From positions 2,976,001 through 3,040,000 of the forward strand of contig OZ251457.1 of assembly GCA_965242565.1 (NCBI GenBank): 64,000 nt of DNA, given 5' to 3'. The DNA comes from CATQGW01 sp965242565. Lineage in GTDB: Bacteria > Chloroflexota > Dehalococcoidia > Bin125. Both the position numbers and the translations under genes were made by a program. The notes under the pieces are model-generated. The model searched no databases. It was not told the origin of the DNA and saw only the letters and a program-made list of their open reading frames with translations. Shown piece by piece: positions 26,554 through 35,660 of this stretch; within the stretch, counting starts at the first letter, position 1, and each line of letters opens with the position of its first letter.

Positions 26554-27399
26554 TCAGGCGGAGCGAAGCTCTTCCGGATCACCCTGCTTCAGCATGAGCC
26601 GCTCTGCGCCCAGACCCTCGAAGAGCTGCGCGCGGCAGGTGAAGACGATGATCTGCACCCGTCGCGCAGCGACATTGAGAATATCGAACATCGTCTGCAT
26701 CCGCTGATCGTCGGAAAAGACCAGCGCATCATCGAGAATCACGGCGGCGGGCTGCCCCTGTTCCGCGAGCAGCTCGGCGAACGCCAGCCGAATCAGCACC
26801 GCCAGCTGTTCCTGCGTACCCATGCTCAGATGCTCGAACGACTCGGAGTGGTCGGCGACCCGGGAGATGCCGGTGATCTGCAAGTCTTCGTCCATGTCGA
26901 GCGCCGCGTCGGGGAAGAGCATTTGCAGGTAGGGCCGGACGCGCTCCCGTACAGGCGCGAGGTAGCGCTCCCTGGCCTGCCGTTCCGCCTCCTGCAGAGC
27001 GCCGAGTGCGAGCTCGCGCACCGCGATCTGGCGCTCCATTCGCGCGACGCGCGCCTCAGCCTGCTCGCGGCGCCGCTCCGCGAGCGCGATCTCCTCATCG
27101 ATCCCGGCCGCCTCCTGCACCTCAAGCCGCTGCTGTAGGCCGCTGATCTCGGACTGCACTGCCGAGCGGTCCTGGCGGCGCTGCTCGATCGCGCGCTCCA
27201 GACGTTCGATCCGGGCTTCAGCCAGCTCCCGCGCGTTCTCGGGGCGGCCGCGGCGCAGCTCGGCGATCACCTGCTCCTGCTCCGCCGCTCGCCGCGCAGC
27301 CCCGGCGACCGTCGCTGCGAGCTGGTCGTCGGAGACGTCCTCGGCGGCGAGGTCCAGCTCCTCCCGCAGCCGCGCGATCTGCTCGTCGACCTGCCGCAC
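26554..27399 (-). CDS. C-terminal part of a split SbcC/YhaN-like ATPase
   Basis: Carries the second half of an SMC/SbcC-type ATPase: a long coiled coil (Arg/Glu/Ala-rich, residues ~1-150), then the ABC signature-like SMGTQEQLAVLIRLAFAELL and the Walker B AVILDDALVFSDD, ending with VFTCRAQLFEGL. It has no Walker A. It lies in exactly the same reading frame as the upstream gene part ending at 27595; the 195 bases between are open except for a single TAA at 27595-27597. Translation could restart at the GTG at 27399. Without the stop the protein would have 897 residues. It may be a pseudogene part, a sequence error, or a separately translated half. Confidence 0.75.
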   Translation of the reverse strand: MRQVDEQIARLREELDLAAEDVSDDQLAATVAGAARRAAEQEQVIAELRRGRPENARELAEARIERLERAIEQRRQDRSAVQSEISGLQQRLEVQEAAGIDEEIALAERRREQAEARVARMERQIAVRELALGALQEAERQARERYLAPVRERVRPYLQMLFPDAALDMDEDLQITGISRVADHSESFEHLSMGTQEQLAVLIRLAFAELLAEQGQPAAVILDDALVFSDDQRMQTMFDILNVAARRVQIIVFTCRAQLFEGLGAERLMLKQGDPEELRSA

Positions 27400-27594
27400 T
27401 GCGGCGCGCAGATCGCTTAGCCGCTGGCGGTGCTCGGCCAGCGAGCGGTCGCGCTCGTCGTAGGCGTCGCGCGCGAGCTGTGCCGCCTGGCGGGCATCGG
27501 CCAGCTCCTCGCGGGCGCGTTGCGCCTCCAGCTCGGCGTCGGCCGAAGGCGGCAGCGCATCAAGCTCAAGCGCCGCCGTCAGTCCGTCCAGTCG

Positions 27595-29247
27595 TTAGCG
27601 GCGGCCGGCGAGTTGATCGATCAGCGCAGCCACGCCCTGCGGCGCGTGGCCGGCGAGCCGCTCCTGCGCGAGTTGCATCGCGCCTTCCAGCCGCTCGCGG
27701 CGGCGCAGGTCGGCTTCCGCGTCGGCGAGGCTGGACGCGCCGGCCTCGCCGAGCGCCGCCTGCAACGCGGCTATCGCCTCGGCCCGCTCCCTCAGCAGAT
27801 CGCCGCTGTCCTCGATGTTGGGCTGAACGATGATCCGCCCGCGTTCGGGGATCACGATCGTCAGCGGTTCCACCGCATCCACCGCGCCGTCCAGCTGCGC
27901 CAGCGGCGCGCCGTCGACCGCAATGCCGTCGGCCCGGTCGGGCGGAATATCGAAGCTGATTCGCGTCGCGACTGCGCCGATCTGCGCCTCCGTGCGCTGC
28001 AATCTGCGCTCCTCGCCGCGGATGCGCTCCACCAGTTCGGCGGTCACGACCAGCGCTTCGACCTCACGGCGCGCCTCGCTCAGCTGTTCTTCCGCTTCCA
28101 GTGCGGCGTCGCGCGCGGCGGCGAGCCGCTCGATCTGCTGCGCGTCCCCAATCGCGCTGACGATGTCGCGACAGCGCGCGTCGGCAGTTTGGGCGCGCAC
28201 CTCGGCCTCGGCGGTCTCCTTGCGTCGCTCGCGCAGCTGCTCAAGCTGTGCGAGCGCGTCGCGGTCCGCTGCTTCGACTTCGGCAAGCGCGCCGCGATCT
28301 CGCGCCAACGCCGTCTCCTCCGCCGCCAGACGCTCGCGTTGCGCCGTGCGCTCTGCGGCGGCGCGCAGGGCCTCGTCGTGCGTGCGGCGGCGCAGTTCAA
28401 GCGTCGTCTCTTCCCCCATGATCCTGGCGGCGAGTTCAACCTCGCGCTGCAACGCCGCGCGGGCTCCTTGTAGCTGCTCGTGATCCCAGGCGTCCTGCTC
28501 GCCCGACGCGAGCCGCTGCGCCCGCTGCTCGGCCTGCTCCAGCGCGGTCAGGGTCTCGGAAAGCTCACCGCGCCGCAGCTGCAGCTCCGCCAGTTGCTCT
28601 TCCAGTGTGCTGTGTTCGTCCAGCGCCTCTCGGTATTTGCCACGCGGCTGGCGGCGCGCGGCGCTGAGCCATTCGCCGAGCTGCTGTTCGATGATCTGCG
28701 GCAGTTCGCGTCCCCGCCGACCGCCCAGCACTTCGCCCACTTCAGATTCGAGCGCGCCGCCGAGGTTGCTGCGCGCGCTGGCGGAAATCTCCGGCGCGCC
28801 GAACGAGCGGCCCTGCTGCACCCAGAGCAGCCCCCACATGCCGACCGACTCATCGTCTGCGCCGCGCGCTCCCGATTCACTGAAGCCGAGCAGCTCGCGC
28901 AGCTCCGCTTCCGCGCCGTCACCCTCCAACATGACCCCGTTAGGACATTCGAGCCGCGCATAGGGGCTGTTGAGGAAGCGTTTGGCGATGGTGTATTCGC
29001 CCCCGTCGATCTCGAAACGTGCTTCCACGACGGGCGCGTTGGCGCTGCGATCGTTGCGGAAGCTGCGGATCACGCCGGCGCGCGAACCGTGCCGCTCAAA
29101 GAGCACCGCCCGCAGCGCCGCCAGCAGCGTCGACTTGCCCATCTCGTTGGGGCCGATCACCAGATTCAGGCCGTCGCCGAGGTTCTCCAGCCGCGTGGGC
29201 GCAGTGAATTTGCGAAACTGATTGACGGACAGCGAGCGAAGCTTCAT
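27595..29247 (-). CDS. N-terminal part of a split SbcC/YhaN-like ATPase, 550 aa
   Basis: DNA-repair-type ATPase head plus coiled coil. Residues 1-~45 contain LRSLSVNQFRKFTAP and Walker A LVIGPNEMGKSTLLAALRA. Residues ~110-190 carry the YhaN/AAA_27-like WGLLWVQQGRSFGAP segment. From ~200 onward the chain is a heptad-rich coiled coil with a central break. It ends abruptly at TAA (27595-27597) inside the coiled coil, without Walker B, which is encoded in frame just downstream. Its ATG overlaps the SbcD-like stop by four bases, so the two are translationally coupled, as in sbcDC or yhaON operons. Confidence 0.82.
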   Translation of the reverse strand: MKLRSLSVNQFRKFTAPTRLENLGDGLNLVIGPNEMGKSTLLAALRAVLFERHGSRAGVIRSFRNDRSANAPVVEARFEIDGGEYTIAKRFLNSPYARLECPNGVMLEGDGAEAELRELLGFSESGARGADDESVGMWGLLWVQQGRSFGAPEISASARSNLGGALESEVGEVLGGRRGRELPQIIEQQLGEWLSAARRQPRGKYREALDEHSTLEEQLAELQLRRGELSETLTALEQAEQRAQRLASGEQDAWDHEQLQGARAALQREVELAARIMGEETTLELRRRTHDEALRAAAERTAQRERLAAEETALARDRGALAEVEAADRDALAQLEQLRERRKETAEAEVRAQTADARCRDIVSAIGDAQQIERLAAARDAALEAEEQLSEARREVEALVVTAELVERIRGEERRLQRTEAQIGAVATRISFDIPPDRADGIAVDGAPLAQLDGAVDAVEPLTIVIPERGRIIVQPNIEDSGDLLRERAEAIAALQAALGEAGASSLADAEADLRRRERLEGAMQLAQERLAGHAPQGVAALIDQLAGRR

Positions 29248-30377
29248 TCCACGGCCGATTCGAGTTTCATGTACTCCACGTACATAAGCTGCAACGCCTG
29301 ATTGACGAGCGCCGCGTCGGCCTCGCCGTCCTCGGCCCGCCGCCGCAGGCTGTTGACCGCTGCGCGTACGACGCCGCCCGTATCGATCCGGTCGAGGTCC
29401 TCATCGGTTGGTTGCGCGTAGAGCTGGTCGTCCCGAATGCGCAGCCGGCGCAGGGCATGGGCTGCGCCGTCGCGGATACGATCCTCGAAGCGCTGCGCAT
29501 CGGCGAACGACAGCGCGCCTTCGACGGTGAGCTCGACCAGAGTGTCGGCCGCCTCTTCAAGGCCGCGCAGCTGCGCTTCCAGCGCGTCGACATCTTCACC
29601 GCTCATGACCAGCGCGTCGATTCGCCGCCAGTGAAAGCGTTCTGTGTCGAGCGGCGTAGCCAGCGGCTCCCGGCTGGGGCGCAGCTCGACCAACAGCGCT
29701 TTGCCGCCACCCTCGACGTTGAAGGCGTCGGTTTCCGGCGTCCCGCTGTACCAGCATCGCTCGCTTATCCGCCGCTGCCCGTGCCAGTCGCCCAGAGCCA
29801 GGTAATCAAGCCGGGCGCGGCTTACCCGCTCGATGTCGATCAGGTTGGACGTCTGCGCCGGATCCGAGCCGAACCCGCGCGCGCTGCCGTGCGCCAGACC
29901 GATCCGCAGCGCGCCGGGCGGCGTCTCGGCGTCGTCCATCCAGGCGGTGGGATCCGCCAGCGCGCGTCGGTGTTGCAGCGGCGCGGGCAGAATCGCCGCT
30001 GCGCCGTCGTCCAGCACGACCGGTCGAGGCTCGGTGTGCGCCTGAACATTGGGCGGCAGGCCGCGCGCCCGCAGGCGATCCCATAGCCCGTTCGGCTGGT
30101 GCGGGTCGTGGTTGCCGGGCAGCAGCCGCCACTGCACGCCGCCATGCGCCCGCATCCGCTCCAGCGGCTGGCTCAGCGTGCGCTGCGACAGCCCGACCGC
30201 GTCGTACACATCGCCCGCCACCAGCACATGGCCCGCGCCGTGCTCTTCGGCCAGTTCGCCCAGCCGCGAAATCGCCTCCAGCCGCGCCTCCTGCAGCACT
30301 CCCATCGTCGCGTCATCGACAAAGCGAAACACCTTGCCGATCTGCCAGTCCGAAGTGTGGATGAAGCGAAACGTCAT
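29244..30377 (-). CDS. SbcD/YhaO-like metallophosphoesterase (DNA exonuclease), 377 aa
   Basis: Mre11/SbcD-type nuclease subunit expected to partner the downstream ATPase in processing DNA ends or hairpins. Metallophosphatase motifs: FIHTSDWQIGKVF (the DxH His replaced by Gln, seen in related bacterial groups), VLVAGDVYDAVGLS, LLPGNHDPHQPN, and RIGLAHGSARG with LALGDWHGQ. The C-terminal ~120 residues would be the capping/ATPase-binding region. The start at MTFRFIHTSDWQ is where homology begins; in-frame upstream Met codons at 30419 and 30536 add unconserved sequence. It overlaps the ATPase start by four bases. Confidence 0.87.
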   Translation of the reverse strand: MTFRFIHTSDWQIGKVFRFVDDATMGVLQEARLEAISRLGELAEEHGAGHVLVAGDVYDAVGLSQRTLSQPLERMRAHGGVQWRLLPGNHDPHQPNGLWDRLRARGLPPNVQAHTEPRPVVLDDGAAAILPAPLQHRRALADPTAWMDDAETPPGALRIGLAHGSARGFGSDPAQTSNLIDIERVSRARLDYLALGDWHGQRRISERCWYSGTPETDAFNVEGGGKALLVELRPSREPLATPLDTERFHWRRIDALVMSGEDVDALEAQLRGLEEAADTLVELTVEGALSFADAQRFEDRIRDGAAHALRRLRIRDDQLYAQPTDEDLDRIDTGGVVRAAVNSLRRRAEDGEADAALVNQALQLMYVEYMKLESAVE

Positions 30378-31016
30378 CGGCCTGCGCTGCGCCGTGCCCC
30401 GCTCGTCCGGGGCGGCCATGATTTGAGCGACACGCCCCATCGCTGCTACAAGCAGTAGCGCCAGAGCTGGGGTCCCCCGATTTTGGTGAGTGTGCTCGCG
30501 ACCCTGCTGTCCTCCAGCCCGAGACGGGATACGCAACTGCTTGCGGGTGCGCTGTGGCAGGCTACGCGCTCGCGTCGCGGTGAGTCAATGGAGCTTATGC
30601 GGCCATGCGACGATCGACATCGGCGGCTTCTGCCTCTCCGGCCGGGCTCGGCGCGATGGGAGTGCTGGGCGTCGGGGTGAGCATGGTCATGGCCGCAGCC
30701 GACGGGCTGGCGCTCTGTGCGGGCAGCGCCGGCTGGCTGCTGTGCCGCCCGCCCGGGCATGAGCCAGGGTGCGGCGCTTCCTTCATTACCGCCTGCGCAG
30801 CAATGGCGGAGGGCGGGAATGGCGGGCGAGGAGGCTTACGCGAACATGGGGCTACGCGCTCGAGCCGCCGCTACGAGGAATTCGGCGCCGGTGCTGAAGC
30901 TGGACTCGTCGGAAGCGAGGAACAGCGCTAGGTAGGCGACCTCCGAAGCGTCCGCCGCGCGCGCCAGGGCAGTCGTTCGGCCGGGACGACCTTACGCACT
31001 TGGCGACGCACCGCGC
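30378..31016. other. Intergenic region, no gene recognised except a duplicated SDR tail
   Basis: No convincing gene or RNA was seen in 30378-30810. From 30811 to 30969 the sequence is a near copy of 33131-33290, which spans the 5' end of the RCC1 gene and the 3' end of the SDR gene. On the minus strand it still reads LFLASDESSFSTGAEFLV, the SDR C-terminus. Confidence 0.7.
30811..30969. repeat. Direct repeat, left copy (flanks RCC1 gene)
   Basis: 159 bases nearly identical to 33131-33290, in the same orientation. Together the two copies bracket the RCC1-repeat gene. This copy is a truncated SDR 3' end; the other copy is the intact one. The arrangement suggests duplication or insertion by recombination. 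Confidence 0.85.
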
Positions 31017-33167
31017 TCAGATCTCCGGCTCGGGCCCTTCCCTGCCGACGCCGTAGCCCCAGCAGACGATCTCTCCAGTTGTGCGCAGGCCGCAGGTGCG
31101 GTGGTAGTCGGCGTCGATGGTGGTAAAGCTGCCCGCCGGGGCCTCCGTGAGGTCAAAGACGATGACTGACCTCTCGCCTCCATCCGAGGCGTAGGACACG
31201 CTTGTGAACGTATCTCGCCCCCAGCAGGCGATTTCTCCGGTTTCGCGCAGGCCGCAGGTGTGGTGGTACGCGGCGCTGACGGCGGTGAAGCGGCCGTCCG
31301 GCGTGTTGCTCTGGCCGTACTCGTTGTCTCCCCAGCAGACGATCGCTCCCGTTTCACGCAGGCCGCAGGTGTGAATGTCGCCGGCGCTCACGGCGGTGAA
31401 GGGGCCGGTTGGCGCGTTGCTTTGGCCGTGTTCGTTGTTTCCCCAGCAGGCGATCGCTCCGTTTTCGCGCAGGCCGCAGGTGTGGTGGTAGGCGGCGCTG
31501 ACGGCGGTGAAGCTGCCGGTTGGCGCGTTGCTTTGGCCGTATTCGTTGTCTCCCCAGCAGATGATCGCCCCGTTCTTGCGCAGGCCGCAGGCGTGGTAGC
31601 CGCCGGCGCTGACGGCGGTGAAGGGGCCGGGCGGCGCGTTGCCCTCGCCGTACTCGTTGTTTCCCCAGCAGACAATCTCCTCGCTTATGCGCAGGCCGCA
31701 GGCGTGGTAGCCGCCGACGCTGACGGCGATGAAGCTGCCGGGTATGACGCTCCATCCGTTGACGCCCCAGCAGGCGATCTTTCCTGCGCGCAGGCCGCAG
31801 GAGCTGCTATCGCCGGCGCTGACGGCGCTGAAGCCGCCGGTCCGCCAGGAGATCGACTCGTCGCTTTGTCCACTGGAGTTGGCTCCCCAGCAGACGATCG
31901 TTCCCGTCGTGCGCAGGCCGCAGGTGTGAGCGAAGCCGGCACTGACGGCGGTGAAGCGCCCCGTTAGCGTGAGGCTTTGCCCGTTCCAGTTGGCTCCCCA
32001 GCAGACGATCTCCCCCGTGGTGCGCAGGCCGCAGGCGTGGCTGAGGCCGGCGCTGACGGCGGTGAAGCTGCCGGCTGGTGCGTCGCGCTGGCCGTAGTCG
32101 ATGCTGCGCCCCCGGCGTTCCTCGTGAGCGCCCCAGCACTCGATCGCTTCAGTCGTGCGCAAGCCGCAGGTGTGGTCGCCACCGGCGCTCAGGGCGGTAA
32201 ACCGGCCCTTCGGAGCGTCGGTTTGCCCGTACCAGTTGCGGCCCCAGCAGGTGATCTCTCCCGTCGCGCGCCGGCCGCAGCTGTGGCCGCGGCCGGCGCT
32301 GACGGCGGTAAAGCGGCCCACAGGGGCGTCGGTTTGCCCGGCGTAGTTGCTTCCCCAACAGGTGATCTCCCCTGTCTTGCGCAGGCCGCAGCTGTGGCGG
32401 CTGCCGGCGCTGACGGCGGTAAAGCGGCCGTCCGGCGGGCTAGCCTTCCCGTCCTCGTTGTCACCCCAACACTTAATCGCTTCTGTCGTGCGCAAGCCGC
32501 AGGCATGGAAGTCGCCGGCGCTGACGGTGGTAAAGCGCTCGTCCGGAGCGTCGGCATGCCCGCTTGAGTTGGTCCCCCAGCAGGCGATCGTCCCTGTGTC
32601 GCGCAGGCCGCAGGTGTGAAAGAGGCCGGCGCTGACGGAGGTGAAGCGGTCCAGGGACATGATCGGCGCGCCATACAGCCAGTGGTCTGTCCCGGCGTTG
32701 GCGGGGAAGTACGGCGGCTCGGTTGGAATGCGCTCCCCGTTGGCGGGTATGAAGCCGAGCTCAATCTGTCCGTCGTCCAGCAGGCGGGCGCCGATCCGGC
32801 CGAGCTCAATTCCATTGATCTTGATGGGGCTGGAGTAGAGCCAGCGGTTCACCTGCGCGGAGGCGGGGAAGAAGCGGGCGCGGGGGAGCACTCGTTCGGC
32901 GCTGTTTGCCGGTTGCCAGCCGAACTCGGTGCGGCCGTCGGCGAGACGACGGGCAACGATGCTGCCACTGGATTCGGCTTCATCTTCCTGCGCGCCGGCG
33001 TTCTCGGCGAAGAGGCCCGCCGCGAGAGCGAGGACTGCGAACAGGAACACTGCTGCGAGTATCGGGCTGAGCAGGCGGATCCCTGGATTCCTGCCTGCGC
33101 AAGCCTGACGGTAGGACAGGAATCGCGCGAGAGCGGGAATGGCGGGCGGGGAGGGTTGCGTGAACAT
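31017..33167 (-). CDS. Secreted RCC1-repeat protein with 14 repeats and two N-terminal ARxxxDGRxEFG modules, 716 aa
   Basis: Predicted exported beta-propeller protein of unknown function. A hydrophobic segment (LLSPILAAVFLFAVLALAAG, ~residues 32-51) acts as signal peptide or anchor. Residues ~65-170 hold two copies of a ~48-residue module (VARRLADGRTEFGWQP...RFFPA...RWLYSSPI). The rest comprises 14 RCC1-like repeats of ~37 residues with core HxCGLRxTGxIxCWG. Fourteen equals two seven-bladed propellers. Each repeat has two Cys ten residues apart, which could form a disulfide outside the cell. The ATG is four bases after the SDR stop and lies inside a 160-bp direct repeat. No Shine-Dalgarno sequence is visible. 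Confidence 0.82.
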   Translation of the reverse strand: MFTQPSPPAIPALARFLSYRQACAGRNPGIRLLSPILAAVFLFAVLALAAGLFAENAGAQEDEAESSGSIVARRLADGRTEFGWQPANSAERVLPRARFFPASAQVNRWLYSSPIKINGIELGRIGARLLDDGQIELGFIPANGERIPTEPPYFPANAGTDHWLYGAPIMSLDRFTSVSAGLFHTCGLRDTGTIACWGTNSSGHADAPDERFTTVSAGDFHACGLRTTEAIKCWGDNEDGKASPPDGRFTAVSAGSRHSCGLRKTGEITCWGSNYAGQTDAPVGRFTAVSAGRGHSCGRRATGEITCWGRNWYGQTDAPKGRFTALSAGGDHTCGLRTTEAIECWGAHEERRGRSIDYGQRDAPAGSFTAVSAGLSHACGLRTTGEIVCWGANWNGQSLTLTGRFTAVSAGFAHTCGLRTTGTIVCWGANSSGQSDESISWRTGGFSAVSAGDSSSCGLRAGKIACWGVNGWSVIPGSFIAVSVGGYHACGLRISEEIVCWGNNEYGEGNAPPGPFTAVSAGGYHACGLRKNGAIICWGDNEYGQSNAPTGSFTAVSAAYHHTCGLRENGAIACWGNNEHGQSNAPTGPFTAVSAGDIHTCGLRETGAIVCWGDNEYGQSNTPDGRFTAVSAAYHHTCGLRETGEIACWGRDTFTSVSYASDGGERSVIVFDLTEAPAGSFTTIDADYHRTCGLRTTGEIVCWGYGVGREGPEPEI

Positions 33168-33290
33168 GGTGCTACGCGATCGAGCCGCCGTCTACCAGGA
33201 ATTCGGCGCCGGTGCTGAAGCTGGATTCGTCAGAGGCGAGGAAGAGGGCCAGGTAGGCGACCTCCGAAGCGTCCGCCGCGCGCGCCAGGG
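33131..33290. repeat. Direct repeat, right copy (SDR 3' end and RCC1 5' end)
   Basis: The same 160 bases as 30811-30969. It includes the last ~39 codons of the SDR gene and the first ~12 codons of the RCC1 gene, so the RCC1 gene is exactly bracketed by the repeat. Confidence 0.85.
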
Positions 33291-33915
33291 GGATGCGGCG
33301 GAGGAAGCGCTCGCTGTCCGCTTCGTAACCCGGTACCTGTTGCAGCATCGCGGTATCGATCGGCCCGGGGTGAATCGAGTTGACGCGGATGCCGTACTGC
33401 CCCCACTCGCGGGCGGCGACTTTGGTCATCCCGCGCACCGCGAACTTGCTGGCGGTGTAAGCGATCGATCCCGGTCCGCCGCGAAAGCCGGCCGTGGAGG
33501 AGATGTTCACCACCGAGCCGGAGCGCTGCGCGATCATCTGCGGGCCGACCGCCTTCATGCCCAGCCAGACGCCGATCTGGTTGATCTCGATCACCAGCCG
33601 GTAGGTTTCCTGATCCATCTCGGTGATCGGGCCGTTGCGGTAGATGCCGGCGTTATTGACCAGTACATCAAGCCGTCCGTGGTCTTCGACGATATCGGCC
33701 GCGAGCGCGTGCCAGGCGTCCTCGTCGGTCACGTCAAGCCGCCGGTACACCGCAGCGTCCCCAATTGCCGCCGCCGTTCGTGCTCCTTCTTCGTCGAGCA
33801 CGTCGGCGAGGATCACGCGCGCGCCTTCGGCGGCGAACAGCTCCGCCTCGGCTGCGCCCTGCCCGCGCGCCGCTCCGGTGATCAGCGCGACTTTGCCATC
33901 CAGTCGTCCGGCCAT
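33172..33915 (-). CDS. Short-chain dehydrogenase/reductase, 247 aa
   Basis: Classical SDR (3-oxoacyl-ACP reductase/steroid dehydrogenase-like). The cofactor motif is ALITGAARGQGAAEAELFAAEG with NAD-preferring Asp in VILADVLDEEG. The structural NNAG motif (VLVNNAGIYRNGP), catalytic Ser in VVNISSTAGF, and YTASK (Tyr-x-x-x-Lys) are all present. C-terminal ASDESSFSTGAEFLVDGG is the usual ending. The substrate is unknown. The RCC1 gene begins four bases after its stop. Its tail is duplicated at 30811. Divergent from another SDR at 34071. Confidence 0.9.
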   Translation of the reverse strand: MAGRLDGKVALITGAARGQGAAEAELFAAEGARVILADVLDEEGARTAAAIGDAAVYRRLDVTDEDAWHALAADIVEDHGRLDVLVNNAGIYRNGPITEMDQETYRLVIEINQIGVWLGMKAVGPQMIAQRSGSVVNISSTAGFRGGPGSIAYTASKFAVRGMTKVAAREWGQYGIRVNSIHPGPIDTAMLQQVPGYEADSERFLRRIPLARAADASEVAYLALFLASDESSFSTGAEFLVDGGSIA

Positions 33916-34070
33916 TGTTCCGCTCCTCGCATCCGCTCGCCTGTCTGCGTCGGGTTCAGCGACGAGTCTAGGGCGGCGCGCCGAGCGGCGGCGCGATGGT
34001 CGGCGGCGCGGCTATCCTGCCGCTGCGCAGCAAGGCAGCCAACGAGGCTGCGAACGGAAGGGAGCGCGCG

Positions 34071-34925
34071 ATGGCGGACCGCATGGACGGCAAGGCGGCG
34101 ATCATCACCGGCGGCGCGAGCGGCATCGGCGAGGGCGCGGTGCGGCTCTTCGCCGAAGAGGGCGCGCGGGTGGTCGTGGCCGACATTCAGGACGACCGCG
34201 GGCATGCGCTGGTCGAGTCGATCGGCGGCGACACCACCTACGTCCACGCCAACGTGGGGCTGGAAGCCGATGTGCGCGGGGCCGTGGAGCACGCCGTCGA
34301 GCGGTTCGGTCGGCTGGATGCGATCTTCAACAACGCGGGCTACGGCGGCACGATGGATTCGTTCACCGAGGTTGAGGAGGCCGCCTACGACGAGACGATG
34401 GACGTGCTGCTGAAGGGCGTGGTTTTCGGGATCAAGCACGCGGCGCGGGTGATGCAGGCGCAGGGCGAGGGCGGGGCGATCGTGAACACTGCGTCGGTCG
34501 CCGGGATCAACGCGGGCAACGGACCGTCGGTCTACAGCGTGGCGAAGGGCGCGGTGGTGCATCTGACGCGGGTGGCGGCGTATGAGCTCGGCGAGCACAA
34601 CATCCGGGTGAACTGCATCTGTCCGGGCGGGATCGCGACGCCGATTTTCGGCAAGGCGCTGGGACTGAGCGCGGAGGACGCTGATCGGACGGTGGAGGCG
34701 ATGGCGAGTCTGATCGGCTCGGCGCAGCCGATCGCGCGCTCCGGTCGGCCGGCGGACATCGCGCATGCCGCGCTCTGGCTGTGCAGCGACGACTCGACGT
34801 TCGTCACGGGGCATCCGCTGGTGGTGGACGGCGGTCTCACGCTGGGCCGCCCGCCGACCGGCGACTGGGGCGACGCGATGCGCGACATCTTCGGCGCGCT
34901 GGGTCTGGAGTTGCCGGAGGCGTAG
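34071..34925 (+). CDS. Short-chain dehydrogenase/reductase, 284 aa
   Basis: Classical SDR. Motifs: AIITGGASGIGEGAVRLFAE (cofactor), VVVADIQDDRG (NAD-type Asp), FNNAGYGGTMDSF, VNTASVAGINAGNG with catalytic Ser, and YSVAKGAV, the YxxxK site. The C-terminus is longer than usual (SFVTGHPLVV-type segment then PTGDWGDAMRDIFGALGLEL), a little beyond the common 250 residues. The ATG at 34071 has a GGAAGGGAG ribosome site; the in-frame ATG at 33996 is rejected because the added residues are not SDR-like. It is followed 38 bases later by a toxin-antitoxin pair. Substrate unknown. Confidence 0.9.
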   Translation: MADRMDGKAAIITGGASGIGEGAVRLFAEEGARVVVADIQDDRGHALVESIGGDTTYVHANVGLEADVRGAVEHAVERFGRLDAIFNNAGYGGTMDSFTEVEEAAYDETMDVLLKGVVFGIKHAARVMQAQGEGGAIVNTASVAGINAGNGPSVYSVAKGAVVHLTRVAAYELGEHNIRVNCICPGGIATPIFGKALGLSAEDADRTVEAMASLIGSAQPIARSGRPADIAHAALWLCSDDSTFVTGHPLVVDGGLTLGRPPTGDWGDAMRDIFGALGLELPEA

Positions 34926-34963
34926 GGGCGTAGGCTTGGGGCAGCAGCTGCTTGGGGATTGCG

Positions 34964-35656
34964 ATGGGCGAGATTGATTTCAGCAGCCCGTACTGGAGCG
35001 GCACGCTGCCTACGCGCGTGGTGCGGAGGCTCTCCGGCGCGTCGCCGGGCCAAATGCGCAGCTGGCACCAGCGGGGAACAGTGGCGGCCTCGGTCAGTCC
35101 GGGCGGGCGCGGGCGTCCGCGCCTGTACGGCTGGATCGACTACTGCAAAGCGCGAGCCGCGGTGAAGTTGCTGGATCGCGGCGTCGCGCGGTCAGGGCTG
35201 CATGATGAGCTGCGGCGTCTGGACGCGGACGTAACCGACTGGGTGTTGGCGCCTCTGTCAGCGTACCGCGACCACCTGTTCGCTCCGAATGCGGGCGGCG
35301 ACGGGTACCTCCTTTGCAAGCCGCCGGCGGCGGATGAGCGGCGCGTTGGGGAGTCTGCGCCCCCGTACACGGTCAGCTATGAGGAGGCCGGATGCGCACG
35401 CTTGCTGTCGGTCGCGCAGGAGCTGCAGGCCGAGGGGTCGCTGGGCCTGTTGTGCGGGTTCGGCGAGTTCATCCACATGCACCCGGGCATCTTCGGCGGC
35501 GCGCCCGTGCTGATCGGCACGCGGCTGGAGACGGCGCTGTTGTCCACGATGTACACCGGCGCCGGCGAAGGCGCGGCCTGGATCGCAGAGATGTACGAGA
35601 TCGCCGTTGAACGAGTGGAAGCGGCGGTTGAGTTCGAGAAAGCTTTGGCGGCGTAG
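34964..35656 (+). CDS. DUF433-domain antitoxin-like protein, 230 aa
   Basis: Second DUF433/DUF5615 antitoxin of the window. The N-terminus reads TRVVRRLSGASPGQMRSWHQ, a winged-helix-like region with a GRPRLYGWIDYCKARAAVKL segment. The C-terminal DUF433 part contains HMHPGIFGGAPVLIGTRLET and IAEMYEIAVERVEAAVEFEK. It is only distantly similar to the protein at 119. The next gene starts four bases after its TAG. A longer TTG start at 34952 is possible. The antitoxin role is inferred from family and pairing with the DUF5615 gene. Confidence 0.72.
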   Translation: MGEIDFSSPYWSGTLPTRVVRRLSGASPGQMRSWHQRGTVAASVSPGGRGRPRLYGWIDYCKARAAVKLLDRGVARSGLHDELRRLDADVTDWVLAPLSAYRDHLFAPNAGGDGYLLCKPPAADERRVGESAPPYTVSYEEAGCARLLSVAQELQAEGSLGLLCGFGEFIHMHPGIFGGAPVLIGTRLETALLSTMYTGAGEGAAWIAEMYEIAVERVEAAVEFEKALAA

Positions 35657-35660
35657 GGGC

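Noticed and set aside
30605..30931. 108-codon frame in the gap before the RCC1 gene
   Set aside because: Its second half is the wrong strand of the duplicated SDR tail and its first half is low-complexity Ala/Gly without a ribosome site.
35607..35660. Upstream ATG start for the second DUF5615 toxin
   Set aside because: Adds an Arg-rich stretch overlapping the antitoxin; GTG 35661 gives the conserved N-terminus right after the stop codon.
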